Below are positions 11,065 to 22,578 of a stretch of 62,397 bases of DNA, in pieces. Below the pieces are notes generated by a model that was not told the origin of the DNA, did no database searches, and saw only the letters and a program-made list of their open reading frames with translations. The translations under genes were made by a program, and so were the position numbers. Source of the DNA: Acanthamoeba sp. SK_2022b. Lineage: Eukaryota > Discosea > Longamoebia > Acanthamoebidae. Where the stretch lies: the NCBI GenBank assembly GCA_027943245.1, contig JANDJZ010000310.1:1-62397 (forward strand), in the 5' to 3' direction. How positions within the stretch are numbered: the stretch's first letter is position 1; the number at the start of each line of letters is the position of its first letter.

Positions 11065-12278
11065 TCACATAATATCATCAGGAGAGAGCAGCTCTTGGAG
11101 CGAAGGCGAGTCGAGGAGACGCGAGAGGTCGAACGCGTTGTCGCCGCAAGAGGGGTCAAGAACTGACTCGGTGAGGTTGCCTTCGGTGCCCAGCAGCGCT
11201 GACTCGAGGAGCGCGAGGCAGTCCATGGAGCAGTTGCCCGGCGACAACGACTCCCAAGTTGCCGCGGAGGAGGCCGAGGCGGAGAATACGTCAAAGTCAG
11301 CCTGCAGGTTGTTTTGGTTCTCGCGCAGGTCATTTGGCTGTTCAGCGTGAGAGGGCGATGAACATAGGCAATCTACGCTGGTCAGCGAGCTCGATAAGGT
11401 TGTCGGCGGAGAAGACGATGGCGGGGTGCAGCCCCCATCGCTCGATGGCATCCCCTTGTCGATCCGGTCTCGCGGAGAAGTGGAACCCACATCCCTAGGC
11501 GACGTGCACCCCTCCCTTTGCTCTGTCGGCTCCGAGCCTGCGCAAGTTCGTTTGGGCCGTCTTTCGCAGTTCTTCAAGGAGGCATCGAGGCTCCGTTTCT
11601 TGAGCATGTAGTCGAGGTTGACGAGCTTGTTGGAGATCTGCTTCCGCCGCCTCCTCAGTTTGACCTCGTCCTTGTCGCGCCTCCGTCGAGTGTTGGGCGA
11701 CATCGTCCGGGTACCCTCGTTCGCCAGAGTTGGCTCGGGTGGCGCTAGGGTCAGGCCAGTAGGCAATGGCTGTGTATAAGTGGTAGAACTGGAATGTATC
11801 GTAGGCAGAGAGAAGAGGAGGTTCCGCTGCTCACGAAGGAGTTCGGCCAGGATGAGTTCAAGCGTAGTACGGAGCACCTTCTCTCTTTCGATCATCCGAA
11901 GGACGACTGTTTGCTTCGCCTCACCCTGAGTCAGCGTGTTGCACTGTTGGAGGTCCAGCTTGTATGGTAGCATCGCCAAGAGATAAGATATCTAAAGTAG
12001 CAGTAGATGTGCGGCAGAGCAAGTGAAGATGCAGAAGAGCACCGAGAAGCAATGACTTTGTAGTCACGCTTGAAGCCACACATGACTTGACACTCCCAAC
12101 CGCAAGCCAGCTGATCCGCTCCCGCCGTTTTGGAGCCATGACGAAGTCTGGTTACCACGAGCACGTTGAGTAAAGTCACCGGTCCGCCAGTCGGCGAGCA
12201 CGAAGGATTCCAGGGGTTATCGCGAATTGGAGGCAGTTCGTTCAGGCGCTTGGCATCGATATAGTCTGGCACTTGCAC
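11065..12278 (-). CDS. Unrecognised protein with basic stretch and acidic C-terminus
   Basis: The main exon (11994 down to 11065) begins after an acceptor with ISYLLAMLPYKLDLQQ and is open for about 310 codons. It has a leucine-rich helical segment (ERE..LRTTLELILAELLREQ), then a dense basic region (TRRRRDKDEVKLRRRRKQ), a Ser/Pro-rich linker, and an acidic, Ser/Leu-rich end (FDLSRLLDSPSLQELLSPDD). That layout suggests a nuclear, possibly DNA-associated protein with an activation-like tail; this is inference only. Upstream, 12278-12060 is open with VPDYIDAKRLNELPPIRDNP and WECQVMCGFKRDYK. It probably contributes the N-terminal exon, but I could not make a phase-correct join with a good donor, and the true start is not fixed. 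The gene is convergent with Rogdi (129 bases between stops) and divergent from the next gene. Confidence 0.5.
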
Positions 12279-12382
12279 ACACCGGACAGAAAGACTCGCG
12301 CGGAGACAACCTGATTGTCAATTCAACGTAAAAAAGCCGAGACGCGATAACCGTGACCTATGCCTCCGCCCTACCTTTTCCA

Positions 12383-14185
12383 ATGGCCAGGCGGGTATGT
12401 TTGTTGTCGACAGACGAATTGGTACAGGTAAATTTCGAGCTGTGTGGAGCGTGCAAGATGCAACGAGCAAGCCCTCACCTGAAGCCCTCCGCTACATTTG
12501 CCGTCTCACACGCCGTAGATGCTGCACAGCTCTCGTCACGAGAATTTGCAGTGCTAGTGACTGTGCCGAAAGTGCAGCGTTATTTGCATCTTTCATCTCA
12601 CAATCTCCAGATTCAGCAATCTCGCTCCTCTGGAAGGGGGCCAGCTTGTGCCTCTCACTCTCGTCCCTTCTCGACCCAAGGGGAGAGCCGCCGTGCTGGC
12701 GATACGGTGGTAGTAGAGGAGGCGACCGTGGTCAGCTTCCACACAGGTGCCCGGGAAGCAGACCTCCACTCACCCGATTCCCGGGACATCAAGCCAAAGT
12801 CCTCCGCCCTCGAGGGCGAGGTCACGACCGACACTCCACGCCCGCCCAAGTCGGCGTTCTTCAGTACGTAGTGTGCCAGCGTCTGCCACTCGCCCCCTCA
12901 AGCTGATCAGTGCTTGATTTGATTGGCTTGCGTCATGGCCAAAACAGGTGAAGGCCTGGCCGACCTGGCTAGGGAGATGGAAACGCTGCTGGGCGATATC
13001 AAAAAGGCGGCCAAGCACGCGCTCTGGTTCGGCGATCGCTCAAACAGTGCTTCCTACCTGCGCAACGCTCGGTCAATGCCCGATGACGAGCACAAGGTGA
13101 TGCGATCTACAGTCGTGTGTGTGTTCCCAGGGGCATAATCTGATCTGTGGACACTCCAATCACAACACAACATGCTGCGGTGATGCACTCCTTGTATGGT
13201 GGCACACAGCCAGTGTTCAGGCGCACATTCCTAAATGCGGCGGTCGAGTACCTCCCCATAACTCGTCGAACGCCGCCCTCGGTCCGGGAAAAGGAGGCTA
13301 GCGCGCTGCGCGCCATGCGGGTGCGTACTCAGCTTCATGTTCTCGCCTGTTTTCCCTGGACGTTTGCCTGTCGCTCACTTCACATGCGCGTGCATAGGCC
13401 AAGGAGGATGTGACCAACTATAAAAAGCCAATGGAAGAGCGAATGGAGGACATTCAACGTCCGAAATCGCTTGCGGAGTGGTACAATGACCAACATCCCA
13501 GCGCGTGCACAGACGCACTGTGATCAGGCTAGCGTGCATTCGAACTAAATGCGGCAGCGATTAGGGGAGGATTCGTGGAGGCACGCATAAGAGAAGACAT
13601 GGATAACTTCAAGGGCTCGTCCGTCAACTTGGTGCGGTGGTCATTTGTATTCTCTCAACCCATCTCTGATCAGAGTTTGATTGGCCTTGCTTATCAGATG
13701 GAGCTGTGCGACCAACCCGAATACAACAATCCGTACTTGGATAGCACCACGCGGATCATGTACCGCATCATGAAGAAGAACGACTGCCTGCCCTACTGGT
13801 GCGTGCATCCTGCTCGACTGCTTGTTGCACTTGCCTGCAGACTCTGGCCAGCCAGCGTTTTGATGGGATCCGGTGACAACTCGACAGGTTGCAACTGGAC
13901 AAAGACATCAAGCACGAAACGGAGGAGCTGAGGCGAGAGCTGGCCGACATGAAACAGCAGTGGCGGCGTGAGTTGGTGATGCGGAGTGACGCAGGGATGA
14001 GGGCTCACGGAGCAGGCAAGTTTGAGGACAGCAGGCTGTGGAAGAACGAGGCCACACAAGCGCGCCTGGCGAAGAAGGTAAAGAAGCTAAATGGTCAGAT
14101 CCTCAACTTCAACCTGGTGGCACCCCACATGAACTTCCAGAAATTCTTCTTCGATCTGGAACAAGAGGTGGCCGTCCTCTCTTGA
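12383..14185 (+). CDS. DNAJC28 C-terminal domain (DUF1992) protein
   Basis: The 3' exons join in phase to FVEARIREDMDNFKG, then SLIGLAYQMELCDQPEYNNP, then YLDSTTRIMYRIMKKNDCLP continuing YW-LQLDKDIKHETEEL, then KVKKLNGQILNFNLVAPH. This is the conserved DUF1992 pattern (VEERIREAxxxGxFDNLPG, NPYLDPTxRIxxRILKxxGFLPEW, LNxxIxxFNLxVP). Two conserved arms flank a coiled segment. Known members are DnaJ-like proteins of bacteria, Golgi or mitochondria whose biochemical role is poorly defined. No J domain is visible here. The 5' part is weakly resolved: 12383 (MARRVCLL) is the first in-frame Met, and the stretch ASHSRPFST near 12655 resembles a mitochondrial presequence end. The stop is at 14185 with AATAAA 26 bases later. 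Confidence 0.72.
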
Positions 14186-14210
14186 TTGTCGTCCATGGAC
14201 GAAGCAAAAG

Positions 14211-14216
14211 AATAAA
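14211..14216 (+). terminator. Probable poly(A) signal AATAAA
   Basis: Canonical hexamer 26 bases after the stop of the DUF1992 gene. Confidence 0.6.
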
Positions 14217-14419
14217 GATAACCAAATCCAACCTTGCGATGTCCCACTGGGGATAAATCAACTTCACTCCCACGTGCCCCATTATATCGTCTCCCGTTGT
14301 GCGATTGGGCCTGCGAGTTCGGAGTTTGTCAATAAATTAGTGGAACGAGGTTGTGCGAGAAAGCAAGCCTGACTCGGACGCACATATTTTTGAGGTAAGA
14401 CACACCGGGAGGACCCACA

Positions 14420-17400
14420 ATGGGCGACCACTGCCGGCTCGCTTTCTGTGCGCATCTCTCCCTGGTCCTGTTCGCTGTAAGCGTATGCGTCGTGGGTTTT
14501 GGTCACATGGCGCACGGGGGGCGACCAACCCGGCAGCCCGGTACATCACCCATCTTGAGCGAGCACGGAGATACGAACTCGCTAGACAGAGCGCCGCTGT
14601 CGCTAGTGGCGCCTGCAGTCGCTTCCGACGGCTTCCTCGTCATCAACGCCAACCTCACGTCGTACCTCAACTCGTCGCGCCTTGCCTTCTCGCTCGTTCC
14701 GCAGGAGCGAGCCTTCATCAGCTCGATCTGGCCTGTGGACGGCCAGCAACTGGTGGAGGTCGTCGTTGCCTATGACAGTCAGCGGCTGGCACTGCTCGGC
14801 CTGTGGCTCTCATCAAGCTCTAGCGACATTGACGCTGACCACGTTGCCTACGCCCGCGAGCTGGTATCGCCCGTCGGCGACGTGCCGTACACCAACACTC
14901 CCACTCTCGCTGGCGTGGCAGTTGACTGGCGCAGCCGTCTGGCCTACTTCGCTGTGAACTCCGATGCCAGCGTGCGCGTTGTTTCTCTCGATCATCCCCG
15001 CCCGGTGGCCCTGAACGAGGCTCGCGTTGTCGCCCGTGTACCTGTCACCTGGCGCCCAGTCCAAGGCCGGGTCATCCTGGGTAGCCTCGTGCTCGACGTC
15101 GAGCGCGACACGCTCTATGTCGGGACGGGGGCCGCGGGCCTCATCTATCCCGGAGCCAGGGCTCCCATCCAGCCCGGCATTTGGCGCCTCCACACGGACG
15201 GCTCCGGCCTGGCCCTGGTGCGCAATCTGACCGGCTACGACCCCACTAGCGCCAGCCCACCGGTCCTAGCCCTCAGCTCACCCACCGCGGCTGGTGCTCC
15301 TCCTGCTCGCCTGCTAGCCCAGGAGCTCGGGCCAAGTTTGCGCACGTATGACCTACGAGCATTCAACCTGCCCCTCGCTCCGTCTGAGGGCAGCAACAAC
15401 AACGACAACGGAACCTTGGTGGCATCTAATATAGGCACTCGCATCCGCGGCGTGGTCGACGACGGCCAGGGCTGGCTCTACGTGGCCGACGAGAGGGCAG
15501 GCGTTACACGCCTGAGTGTCAACGGCACCGACCGCCTTCCAAGCTTCCTCCCACTTGCCTCCCTCGGCAATTTACCGCTCGTGGGCCTGGGCGTGGTGCT
15601 GGGCAACAGTTCTACCGACGGCAGCCGTCGCCTGCTGCTCCCGTGCGCCCAAGGCAAGTTCTGGGCTGCACCGCTGCCTTCACCCACCAACCTCGCGGTC
15701 TTGGCCGCCGCCATGCGGGGCGTGGGTGGCTACGTAGTGCAGGGCCTAGCCATGGACTCCATCGACTGCCGCATGTGGTACCTCGACAAAAAAGCGCTGG
15801 TCACGCGTCGAGCTGATGACTGGCGTCCGGCTGCTGTCACCGGCAACAACTTGTACACGTACGCGACGTCCGACCTGGCCATCGATGCGCGCCGCCGGCT
15901 CTACTTCGCACGCAACTTTCCGGAGGCTGGCCAGATCTTGCGGTACGACAACGGCGACAACACCACCCGAGTGTTGATCGACACGTTCGGTCAGCAGGCC
16001 GACGGCCACCGGCTGGCCACCGACCCGGTCGGACGCAAGCTCTACTGGGTGGCTGACGGCGCACTGTTCCGGTCGGAGCTCGATGGCTCCAAACCAGTGC
16101 TCTTCGTGCGCTCCCGCAGTGGCACACTGGTAGGGGGCTTCGCCCTCGACATCAAGCGCCGCCGCCTCTACTTTGGCGAGACCAGCGTGCCGGCGTGCGA
16201 CATCTACACCGTTGACCTCGACGCTGGCGAGCTGCCCCGGCCGCTCCTGGTCTATCAGCAGATCGGCGGTGACAACCTGCCGCCCACGTCGCTGGCCGTC
16301 GACCCGGTTGACGGCACGCTCTACGCGCTTGAATGCAATAACGGTCTCTATCCCCGGTGTTTTCTCTACGCCATCACTCTTGGGCCCACTTATGCGACGG
16401 GCTCGCAGCGGCTGCTGGCTCGCTACCTCAGTCGCTTGCTAGGCCGTGTGCAGCTCGACGTTCAGCACCGCGAGCTCTACCTGAGCGATCCTGCTGGCCG
16501 CTCGGTCGTGCGCTGCGCTCTGACTGATCCTTCGAGCAACTTCACCGCCGGCTGCCGCGACCTCAACCTTAACCCACACACCCGTCTCTCGGCCATTGCT
16601 GTCGATGCTCTGCGCCGGCAGCTCTATGCCATCGACGCCCCCAGCCGCACGGTGGTGCGCTTCGAGATGTCCGACCCCAATTCGCCGCCGCCGGCCCTGG
16701 GCGATCCGTTCGAGGTCCTGCACCAGTTGTACGACAATGAACTTCCACCCGACGACTATACGCAGCCGCCGCCACAGTTGCAGGTGGATCATGTGGCCGG
16801 TCGCCTCTATGTACGCACGATGACCGGCATCGGCCGCGGAGTCACCCACCACTCCCCCGTGCCGAAGCCCCACGCTCCGCTGGAGCCCGTGATCGTTGAC
16901 CCGCTGCTCGCGGCTTTCACGCTTGACACCTATCGCCAGCGACTTCATTGGGTTAGCAGCAAGCAGGTAACAAGCCAGACCTGGCGGGTCGAGCTCTGGT
17001 CGGCAACCGTCGACGGCACCGATGCCTGCCGGCTTGCCGATTGGTCGAGCAACACCGCCGCGTATATCGGCCTGCCAGTTGCGCTGCACCTGGAGCCGCC
17101 GTCATCGCCATTCAACGCCTCCGTCGAGCCGCCGGCTCTGTGGATCGTCTACTCGTCATCAACCATCGGGCACTGGAACGGCACAGTCATGAGGCGCGTG
17201 CTCACCATCCCCAACTACGGGCGCGTCGTGAGCTCGGCGTTCGATGCGCGCTCGCGACACATCTACGTGTCCGGCAAGTGGGCCCACGACGACCTGACCA
17301 TCTTCGTGGCCAACGTGAGTGACCCCAAGTCCCCGGTGGCCCGTTGGGCGGGCAAAGATGTGAGTGGCCAGTATGGAATCGCCGCGAGCGCCGAAACGGG

Positions 17401-18271
17401 CGAGCTGTTCGCTGAGCAGATACGCGGCGGGCAGCACGTGGTGGCACGCTGGAACATGAGCGCTAGCTACCCTCAGCGTGCCGACGTGCTCCGCGCGGTG
17501 CCACCCCTGTCGGCCATCGTGGACCTGCAGCAGCCCGAGCGCCCGATCTACTTCATCGACAGCGCCGGCACCACCCTGTGGACTGCGCTCTCCGATGGCA
17601 CGGGCAAGCGTATAACGCGACGCGCCATCGGCAGCGACAACGTAGAGGCTTCAGCCATCTGGGTCGACTCGGCACTGGGCCTCGTCTACTGGACTGAGCG
17701 GGTGGAGCTCGACACGCGCGTGGCCCGCCTCGACTCCCTCGACCGCGTGGCGACAGTGTTGCTTGTCTCTGTGGCCGATGGCAGGGAGCTGGTGATCGAC
17801 GACGATCGTGGCTGGCTCTACTGGCACGACTTGGCCACGCGCCGTGTGATGCGCGCGCGGCTCGAGGACGGCAAGGGCGTCGAGCGCTTCTGGTCGTGGC
17901 GAACTGGGGGTTTTAGCGCGCCCTTGGCGCTCGATTCAGCCAACGGAGACCTTCTGGCGATCGCCGCCAACCCGAACAGCGGGATGGGGCAGGCGCGTGT
18001 GGTGCGCCGCAGCCTGCGTATGGGAGAGGTCTCGACGATGCTCACGCTGCCGCCTGCCTGGTTAGTGCCGAGCCTGCATGTCGATCCGCGCATCGAACCC
18101 GATGGCCGTACGCGGCTTTGGCTTGGCATACGGTCGTCAGAGGGGAGCTTCGTGGTCACGGCCCGCGCTGAGGAGAAGGTGGTCCGCGTGGCCAGCCTCG
18201 CGGGCACTGATTCAAGCCCGCTCCTGCTGGAGCCCTATCTTGGGCGCTGCCTGCCTCCCACTGGCCTCTGA
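14420..18271 (+). CDS. Secreted YWTD-like beta-propeller protein, 1283 residues, intronless
   Basis: A single uninterrupted ORF starts with a signal peptide (basic start, then LAFCAHLSLVLFAVSVCVV, about residues 6-25). The body is full of six-bladed-propeller strand repeats of the LDL-receptor class B (YWTD) and NHL style: RKLYWVADGALFRSELDG, RRLYFGETS, RELYLSDPAGRSVVRC, LGLVYWTERVELDTRVARLD and WLYWHDLATRRVMRARLEDG. The length allows three to four propellers. Several N-x-S/T sites are present. There is no C-terminal membrane helix, LDL-A or EGF module, so it should be secreted or extracellular. Role inferred: adhesion or ligand binding. Its lack of introns over 3.85 kb is unlike every host neighbour. 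Confidence 0.8.
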   Translation: MGDHCRLAFCAHLSLVLFAVSVCVVGFGHMAHGGRPTRQPGTSPILSEHGDTNSLDRAPLSLVAPAVASDGFLVINANLTSYLNSSRLAFSLVPQERAFISSIWPVDGQQLVEVVVAYDSQRLALLGLWLSSSSSDIDADHVAYARELVSPVGDVPYTNTPTLAGVAVDWRSRLAYFAVNSDASVRVVSLDHPRPVALNEARVVARVPVTWRPVQGRVILGSLVLDVERDTLYVGTGAAGLIYPGARAPIQPGIWRLHTDGSGLALVRNLTGYDPTSASPPVLALSSPTAAGAPPARLLAQELGPSLRTYDLRAFNLPLAPSEGSNNNDNGTLVASNIGTRIRGVVDDGQGWLYVADERAGVTRLSVNGTDRLPSFLPLASLGNLPLVGLGVVLGNSSTDGSRRLLLPCAQGKFWAAPLPSPTNLAVLAAAMRGVGGYVVQGLAMDSIDCRMWYLDKKALVTRRADDWRPAAVTGNNLYTYATSDLAIDARRRLYFARNFPEAGQILRYDNGDNTTRVLIDTFGQQADGHRLATDPVGRKLYWVADGALFRSELDGSKPVLFVRSRSGTLVGGFALDIKRRRLYFGETSVPACDIYTVDLDAGELPRPLLVYQQIGGDNLPPTSLAVDPVDGTLYALECNNGLYPRCFLYAITLGPTYATGSQRLLARYLSRLLGRVQLDVQHRELYLSDPAGRSVVRCALTDPSSNFTAGCRDLNLNPHTRLSAIAVDALRRQLYAIDAPSRTVVRFEMSDPNSPPPALGDPFEVLHQLYDNELPPDDYTQPPPQLQVDHVAGRLYVRTMTGIGRGVTHHSPVPKPHAPLEPVIVDPLLAAFTLDTYRQRLHWVSSKQVTSQTWRVELWSATVDGTDACRLADWSSNTAAYIGLPVALHLEPPSSPFNASVEPPALWIVYSSSTIGHWNGTVMRRVLTIPNYGRVVSSAFDARSRHIYVSGKWAHDDLTIFVANVSDPKSPVARWAGKDVSGQYGIAASAETGELFAEQIRGGQHVVARWNMSASYPQRADVLRAVPPLSAIVDLQQPERPIYFIDSAGTTLWTALSDGTGKRITRRAIGSDNVEASAIWVDSALGLVYWTERVELDTRVARLDSLDRVATVLLVSVADGRELVIDDDRGWLYWHDLATRRVMRARLEDGKGVERFWSWRTGGFSAPLALDSANGDLLAIAANPNSGMGQARVVRRSLRMGEVSTMLTLPPAWLVPSLHVDPRIEPDGRTRLWLGIRSSEGSFVVTARAEEKVVRVASLAGTDSSPLLLEPYLGRCLPPTGL

Positions 18272-18463
18272 ACGCGTAAGCCGAGCCGAGCGCCACAGCT
18301 GCCTGCGGGTGCCCTCCCATGGTGAGTGCATTCCCTGCATTGTTTACGTTTTCTGCGCAGAAAAAAAGAATGAAAGTGCTGCTGCGAACAAGGCTTTGCT
18401 TCCCGTTTCCCAGCGCAGCGTCTTGCCCACAGAGGAATTGATTTGAGGGACGTCGCAGAAGAT

Positions 18464-21400
18464 GGAGCGTAGCAGCGGTACCGTCAAAAGTGCTGCGGTT
18501 TGCCTCGGCGTCGAATCTCACATCAGCTTTGTTTGCATCTCTCGCTTCCCTGGCAGGGCAACCGCTGCTGTTCTATCAATTGTTGAGCGTGAAGGACTCT
18601 GCACATCATGTGATGGGCCTGGTTGCTGAGGAGCAACAGCTGCGAACTTCACGCGAGACCCTTGCTATAAGCCTCCGCCAAACGGCCAAAGTGCTTCACT
18701 ACCATCAGGCACGCCCTTCCTCTCCTTCTTTTATGTCTCAGGCCACATCGATGGCTCATGCGGGCCGTGGAGCGTTGCTGGTGCTTCTTGGGCGTGTGGG
18801 GACTCAGGCTAAAGCGGAGCTGTTGGAGAAGTACCGCGCCAAGCAACAAGAGGCAGCCGAAGTCGAAGCCAAGCTCCTGCGCATCCTCCATCTGGACGTC
18901 AACGCAGAGCCTGCCTATCCCGACAACAGCCACGCTATTTACTTTGCAGAAGGCGGGGAGGAGGAGGAGGAGAACGCCGGTGACGATCACCAGCTGCAGC
19001 TTGCTGCTGGCGGTCGAGTGCTGGTTGACAAGCGAGCGGAGAAGCGGCTAAGGGACAAGCTCGCCCGGCACACCAAGAATCTGGCCGACTTGCGGCGCAA
19101 GTTGGTCGAAGAAGACAAGCGCGAGCGGGCCCGCCGTCGCAAGGTGCGCGCCAAGCGCGGGGACGCGCTGGCCCGATCGCCGCTGTCTGCACCGGTCGAA
19201 GAGCTGTACATGGAGGACTGGGAGGCGATCCTGACACACACCGGCACAGACGACGCCGAGCGTTACTTGGCCAGGTGCGGCGATGAGCCATACACGTATA
19301 TGTGCTGTGGTGGCTTGCCTAAACGGAAATGGCTGCTGATGATCATCAGTGTGCACGAGCGTCGATTGGAACATGAGTTTCTTCTGCACGCCATCGGCCT
19401 GCGTATGACCGAGCTCTCGCAGCGCGAAGAGCAGGTGGTGGAAAAACTCAATCACGCCCTTAAACTGCACTACAGAAAGATTGCGCTGGTAGCGTTTCCC
19501 GTCGCCCTTCTTAACTTTACCTCCTAACCATAACCTGTTTCTCACCGCCCCGTCCCCTCCTCTCCACCAACGCATGTACAGCGCTATCACCCTGATAGGA
19601 GTGAGAGCGAATCATCAACGGAGATGTTTCAGCTGCTTTCGAAGGTACGGTAGAACTGGACTGAGTTCACTTGCCCAGAGGTCCTTCTCGATTCATTAGT
19701 GACCTCGCTGTGGCCAGGCTTATGCAGTGGTAGGAGACACGCAAAAGAGGCGGGTCTACAACGACATGGGCAATCACACGCTCTACCTGTGCGTGCATGA
19801 ACAAGACAAGGACGAGCTGAGTACAATAATACCTCTGAAGGCGGGTCCTCTGAACGGCCAACAGACTGAGCGCCAAACAAAACAACAATAGGGATGGCGG
19901 ACATTAGAGACGCCAAGAGGGCGGAGAACAGACAACGGCACGACGTGCTGCGAATCACGAGCGGAGGGCCCACCAAGCTTCGCTGTCCAACCGTCAAATT
20001 CGTTCGCTCGCGCATCCATGGTTCGCAGTGGCAGAGGCCCCTTTGATGACCAAGTGGAGTGAAAATAGTGACGGTGGGTGGGGTCACAGTGTCGTGGACG
20101 CCCATCGGGGGCGGCACAGACTACACCTACTCGGTCTGCTTGGAGAGCGAAGGCATGGATGGAGCTGAGCCAGCGATCGTCTACCAGGGCACAGGTGCGT
20201 GGGTGGCGCGCCACGGTTGCCGGCCGAGGCTTCGGCTTCTTCATCTAAACGCACGCTGTGTTACTGTAGACTGTCATTGCGTCGTGGCGGCCGAGCTGGG
20301 TGAGGGCGACTACCAGTTCCGAGTGCGGGCGTCCAACTCCCTCGGCGCGGGCGAGTGGAGCGAGCCTGTCTACGCAGCCGTGCTCGCCGGCGGCGGGCTG
20401 GTCAACCCGTTCGGCCGCGCCGAGAACATGAAGTGGCAGCAGGCCAAGCAAGAGGCCATCCGCGAAGAGAAGCGCAAGCGGCGCAAAAGGAAGGAGCAGA
20501 AGAAGAAACATCGAAAGCTCGAGGAACAGCGGCGGTCGGACGCCGAGAAGCTGCTGCTGCATGCCAAGCAGACGAGTCAGCAAATCATGCACATGATCAA
20601 CCGGGAGAAGCTGCGCGACCTCGAGCGACTCCTCGATCGTTTGGTCAGCGCTGGCTACGAAGGCGAGGCGCTGGGTGATAGGACTACGCGGTTGCAGCTG
20701 ACGACCAACTGGACCAACGCCCGCGGCGAGACGTCGCTCGTTGTCGCCGCGATGAAGGGCGTCACCGCTGCAGTGACGCTCATCCTCGACAAGCGTGCGT
20801 GTCATCACGTGAAAAAACGACAGCCTTGCCAGTTAACTGACTTGGTGGTGGTGACGTAGTCGGCCAGTACGTAAATCTGGACAACACGGACAATCTCCAC
20901 GGGCGCACGGCGCTGATCTGGGCTGCGGTCAACGGCGACAACGATATGCTGCAGACCCTATGCGCGTTCAACAAGCGAGAAGGCGGTTCCCGCATGAACG
21001 TCAACTGGCAGGGTATGACCACCTTTTTGAGTATTTTGAAAACAAACTTTATAGTATTAACAATACTTTAAATAATAAACACTCCAATCGACGTGTCATG
21101 CAGACTACGAGGGCCATACGGCTTTGCACTGGGCTGCCGAGCTGGGCCAATCCGATGCTGTGTCGTGGCTACTGCGCCAGCCAGACGTGGATGTCGAGGT
21201 CGAGACCTACGACAACACCCACACGCCACTGCACGTCGCCGCATCCCATGGCCACCTCTTGATCGTGCAACTGCTTTACTCCAAGGCGCTTGCTGCCACT
21301 CGCCTGGACAAGGCCACGAGCGATGACGTCGACTATGGCGAGCAAGCGAACGAGGTGCTCTCTCCAGCGTTCCTCGCGCTGATGAACGAGCACTACGAGG

Positions 21401-22578
21401 TGGCCATGTGGTTGATCAGAGCCGAAGAGAAGCGGATCGTCGCCACACTGAACGCGCAGGCGGTGCGTGAGTTCAAGGAGTCTCTCTTACATCTCGCGGC
21501 CATGCTGGACAGTGTCGACGTGCTGCGGCTCCTTGTGGAGGGCCCGCTTGGCGCCAACGTAGAAGTGCGTGACAGCGAGGACAACACGCCGCTGCACCTG
21601 GCCTATCAGGTGGGCAACGAAGACACGATCGTCTATCTGCGTGACGAAGCTGGTTGTGACCCACGAGCGGTCAACCGCCAAGGACTTACTCCAGCACAGA
21701 TGACGTCGCACTCTCACCATGACAATGGCGAACACGAAGAGGAAAGCGAAGAGGAAGGCGAAGAGAACGAAGGCGAAAGCGAAGAGGAAAGCCAAGGCGA
21801 AGAGAGCGAAGACCAAAGCGGGGATATGACAAACAAAGATGGCGACGGTCTACAGATCGAAGAGACCGCTCAGGAGGGCGAGCCTTGCTTCTTCGAGAGC
21901 CTGCCGCAGGAGATCATACTTCGGGTACGGCCGTCTCCCCACGACACGAGGCCTTTTCTTACGCCAGGCGGGGCGGCGACAGGTGTTAGGCTTCGCTTAC
22001 GGACGCGATGCGTGTGCGATGAGGCAGACCTCGCGCTTTTACCAGGTGGTGGCCGATGACAACCTCCTGTGGCGCACTCTCTTCCTCCGGACCTTTCCCT
22101 TCTGTTTCGAGACTCCGCGCACGCAGAACAACTGGCGCACGACCTTTGCCAGCCAGATCGTCGGCAAGAAGAGGTGCGCCATTTGCAGTCGCGTCGACCA
22201 ACTGCGGGTGTGCTCGGGCTGCCGGCTCGTATACTACTGCGGCCCAGAGCATCAGGTGCGCCCCCAAACCTATGCGCTGTCGTCTGGTGAACACGCGCCG
22301 TCAGCTGATCCATCTCCTGTATTTGTGAGACGATACAGAATTTGCACTGGCGGGTGAGCCATCGCAAGGCGTGCGAAGGGCCCTTCCGCCTGCTCTCTGG
22401 AGTAAAGCGACTCGTCGCCGAGGAGCGATCTAAGGTGCGCTGTTCGTGTGGCGCCCCTGCCCCCCCACAACGTTGACCTTGGGGAGAGCAGGAGAGGGTG
22501 CAGAAAGCGCTTAGCATATTTGGACTCGTCGAGCTCTCTCTCAAGGATGATTCGTTCCAATCGTCGGTGCACCAGTAG
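18464..22578 (+). CDS. J domain - FN3 - ankyrin - F-box - MYND finger protein
   Basis: Phase-correct splicing links these parts. Start MERSSGTVK, then an intron (18490-18556) to RQPLLFYQLLSVKDSAHHV. A charged coiled coil follows (about 18830-19160). A J domain is built from three exons: ALKLHYRKIAL joined to RYHPDRSESESS (HPD motif intact), then FQLLSK joined to AYAVVGDTQKRRVYND. FN3 is GPTKLRCPTVKFVRSRIH joined to VTVGGVTVSWTPIGGGTDYT and GDYQFRVRASNSLGAGEWSE. A Lys/Arg-rich coil comes next. Ankyrin repeats include HGRTALIWAAVNGDND, YEGHTALHWAAELGQSDAV, HTPLHVAASHGHLLIVQLL and DNTPLHLAYQVGNEDTIVYL. An acidic Glu/Ser/Gly tract follows, then an F-box (ESLPQEIILR joined to VLGFAYGRDACAMRQTSRFY). 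MYND is CAICSRVDQLRVCSGC, YYCGPEHQ and HWRVSHRKAC. The stop is TAG 22578. F-box suggests SCF ubiquitin ligase recruitment and the J domain suggests Hsp70; a protein-quality-control adaptor is inferred. If the J-FN3 join (about 19794-20068) is wrong, these are two adjacent genes. Confidence 0.72.

Noticed and set aside
14420..18271. LDL-receptor-like protein with EGF or LDL-A modules
   Set aside because: Cysteines are too few and not spaced as in those modules; only propeller strands are present.
18490..19527. A 345-residue stand-alone gene
   Set aside because: Its start is not an ATG and its stop lies in an intron; phase-correct joins at both ends extend it into the J domain gene.
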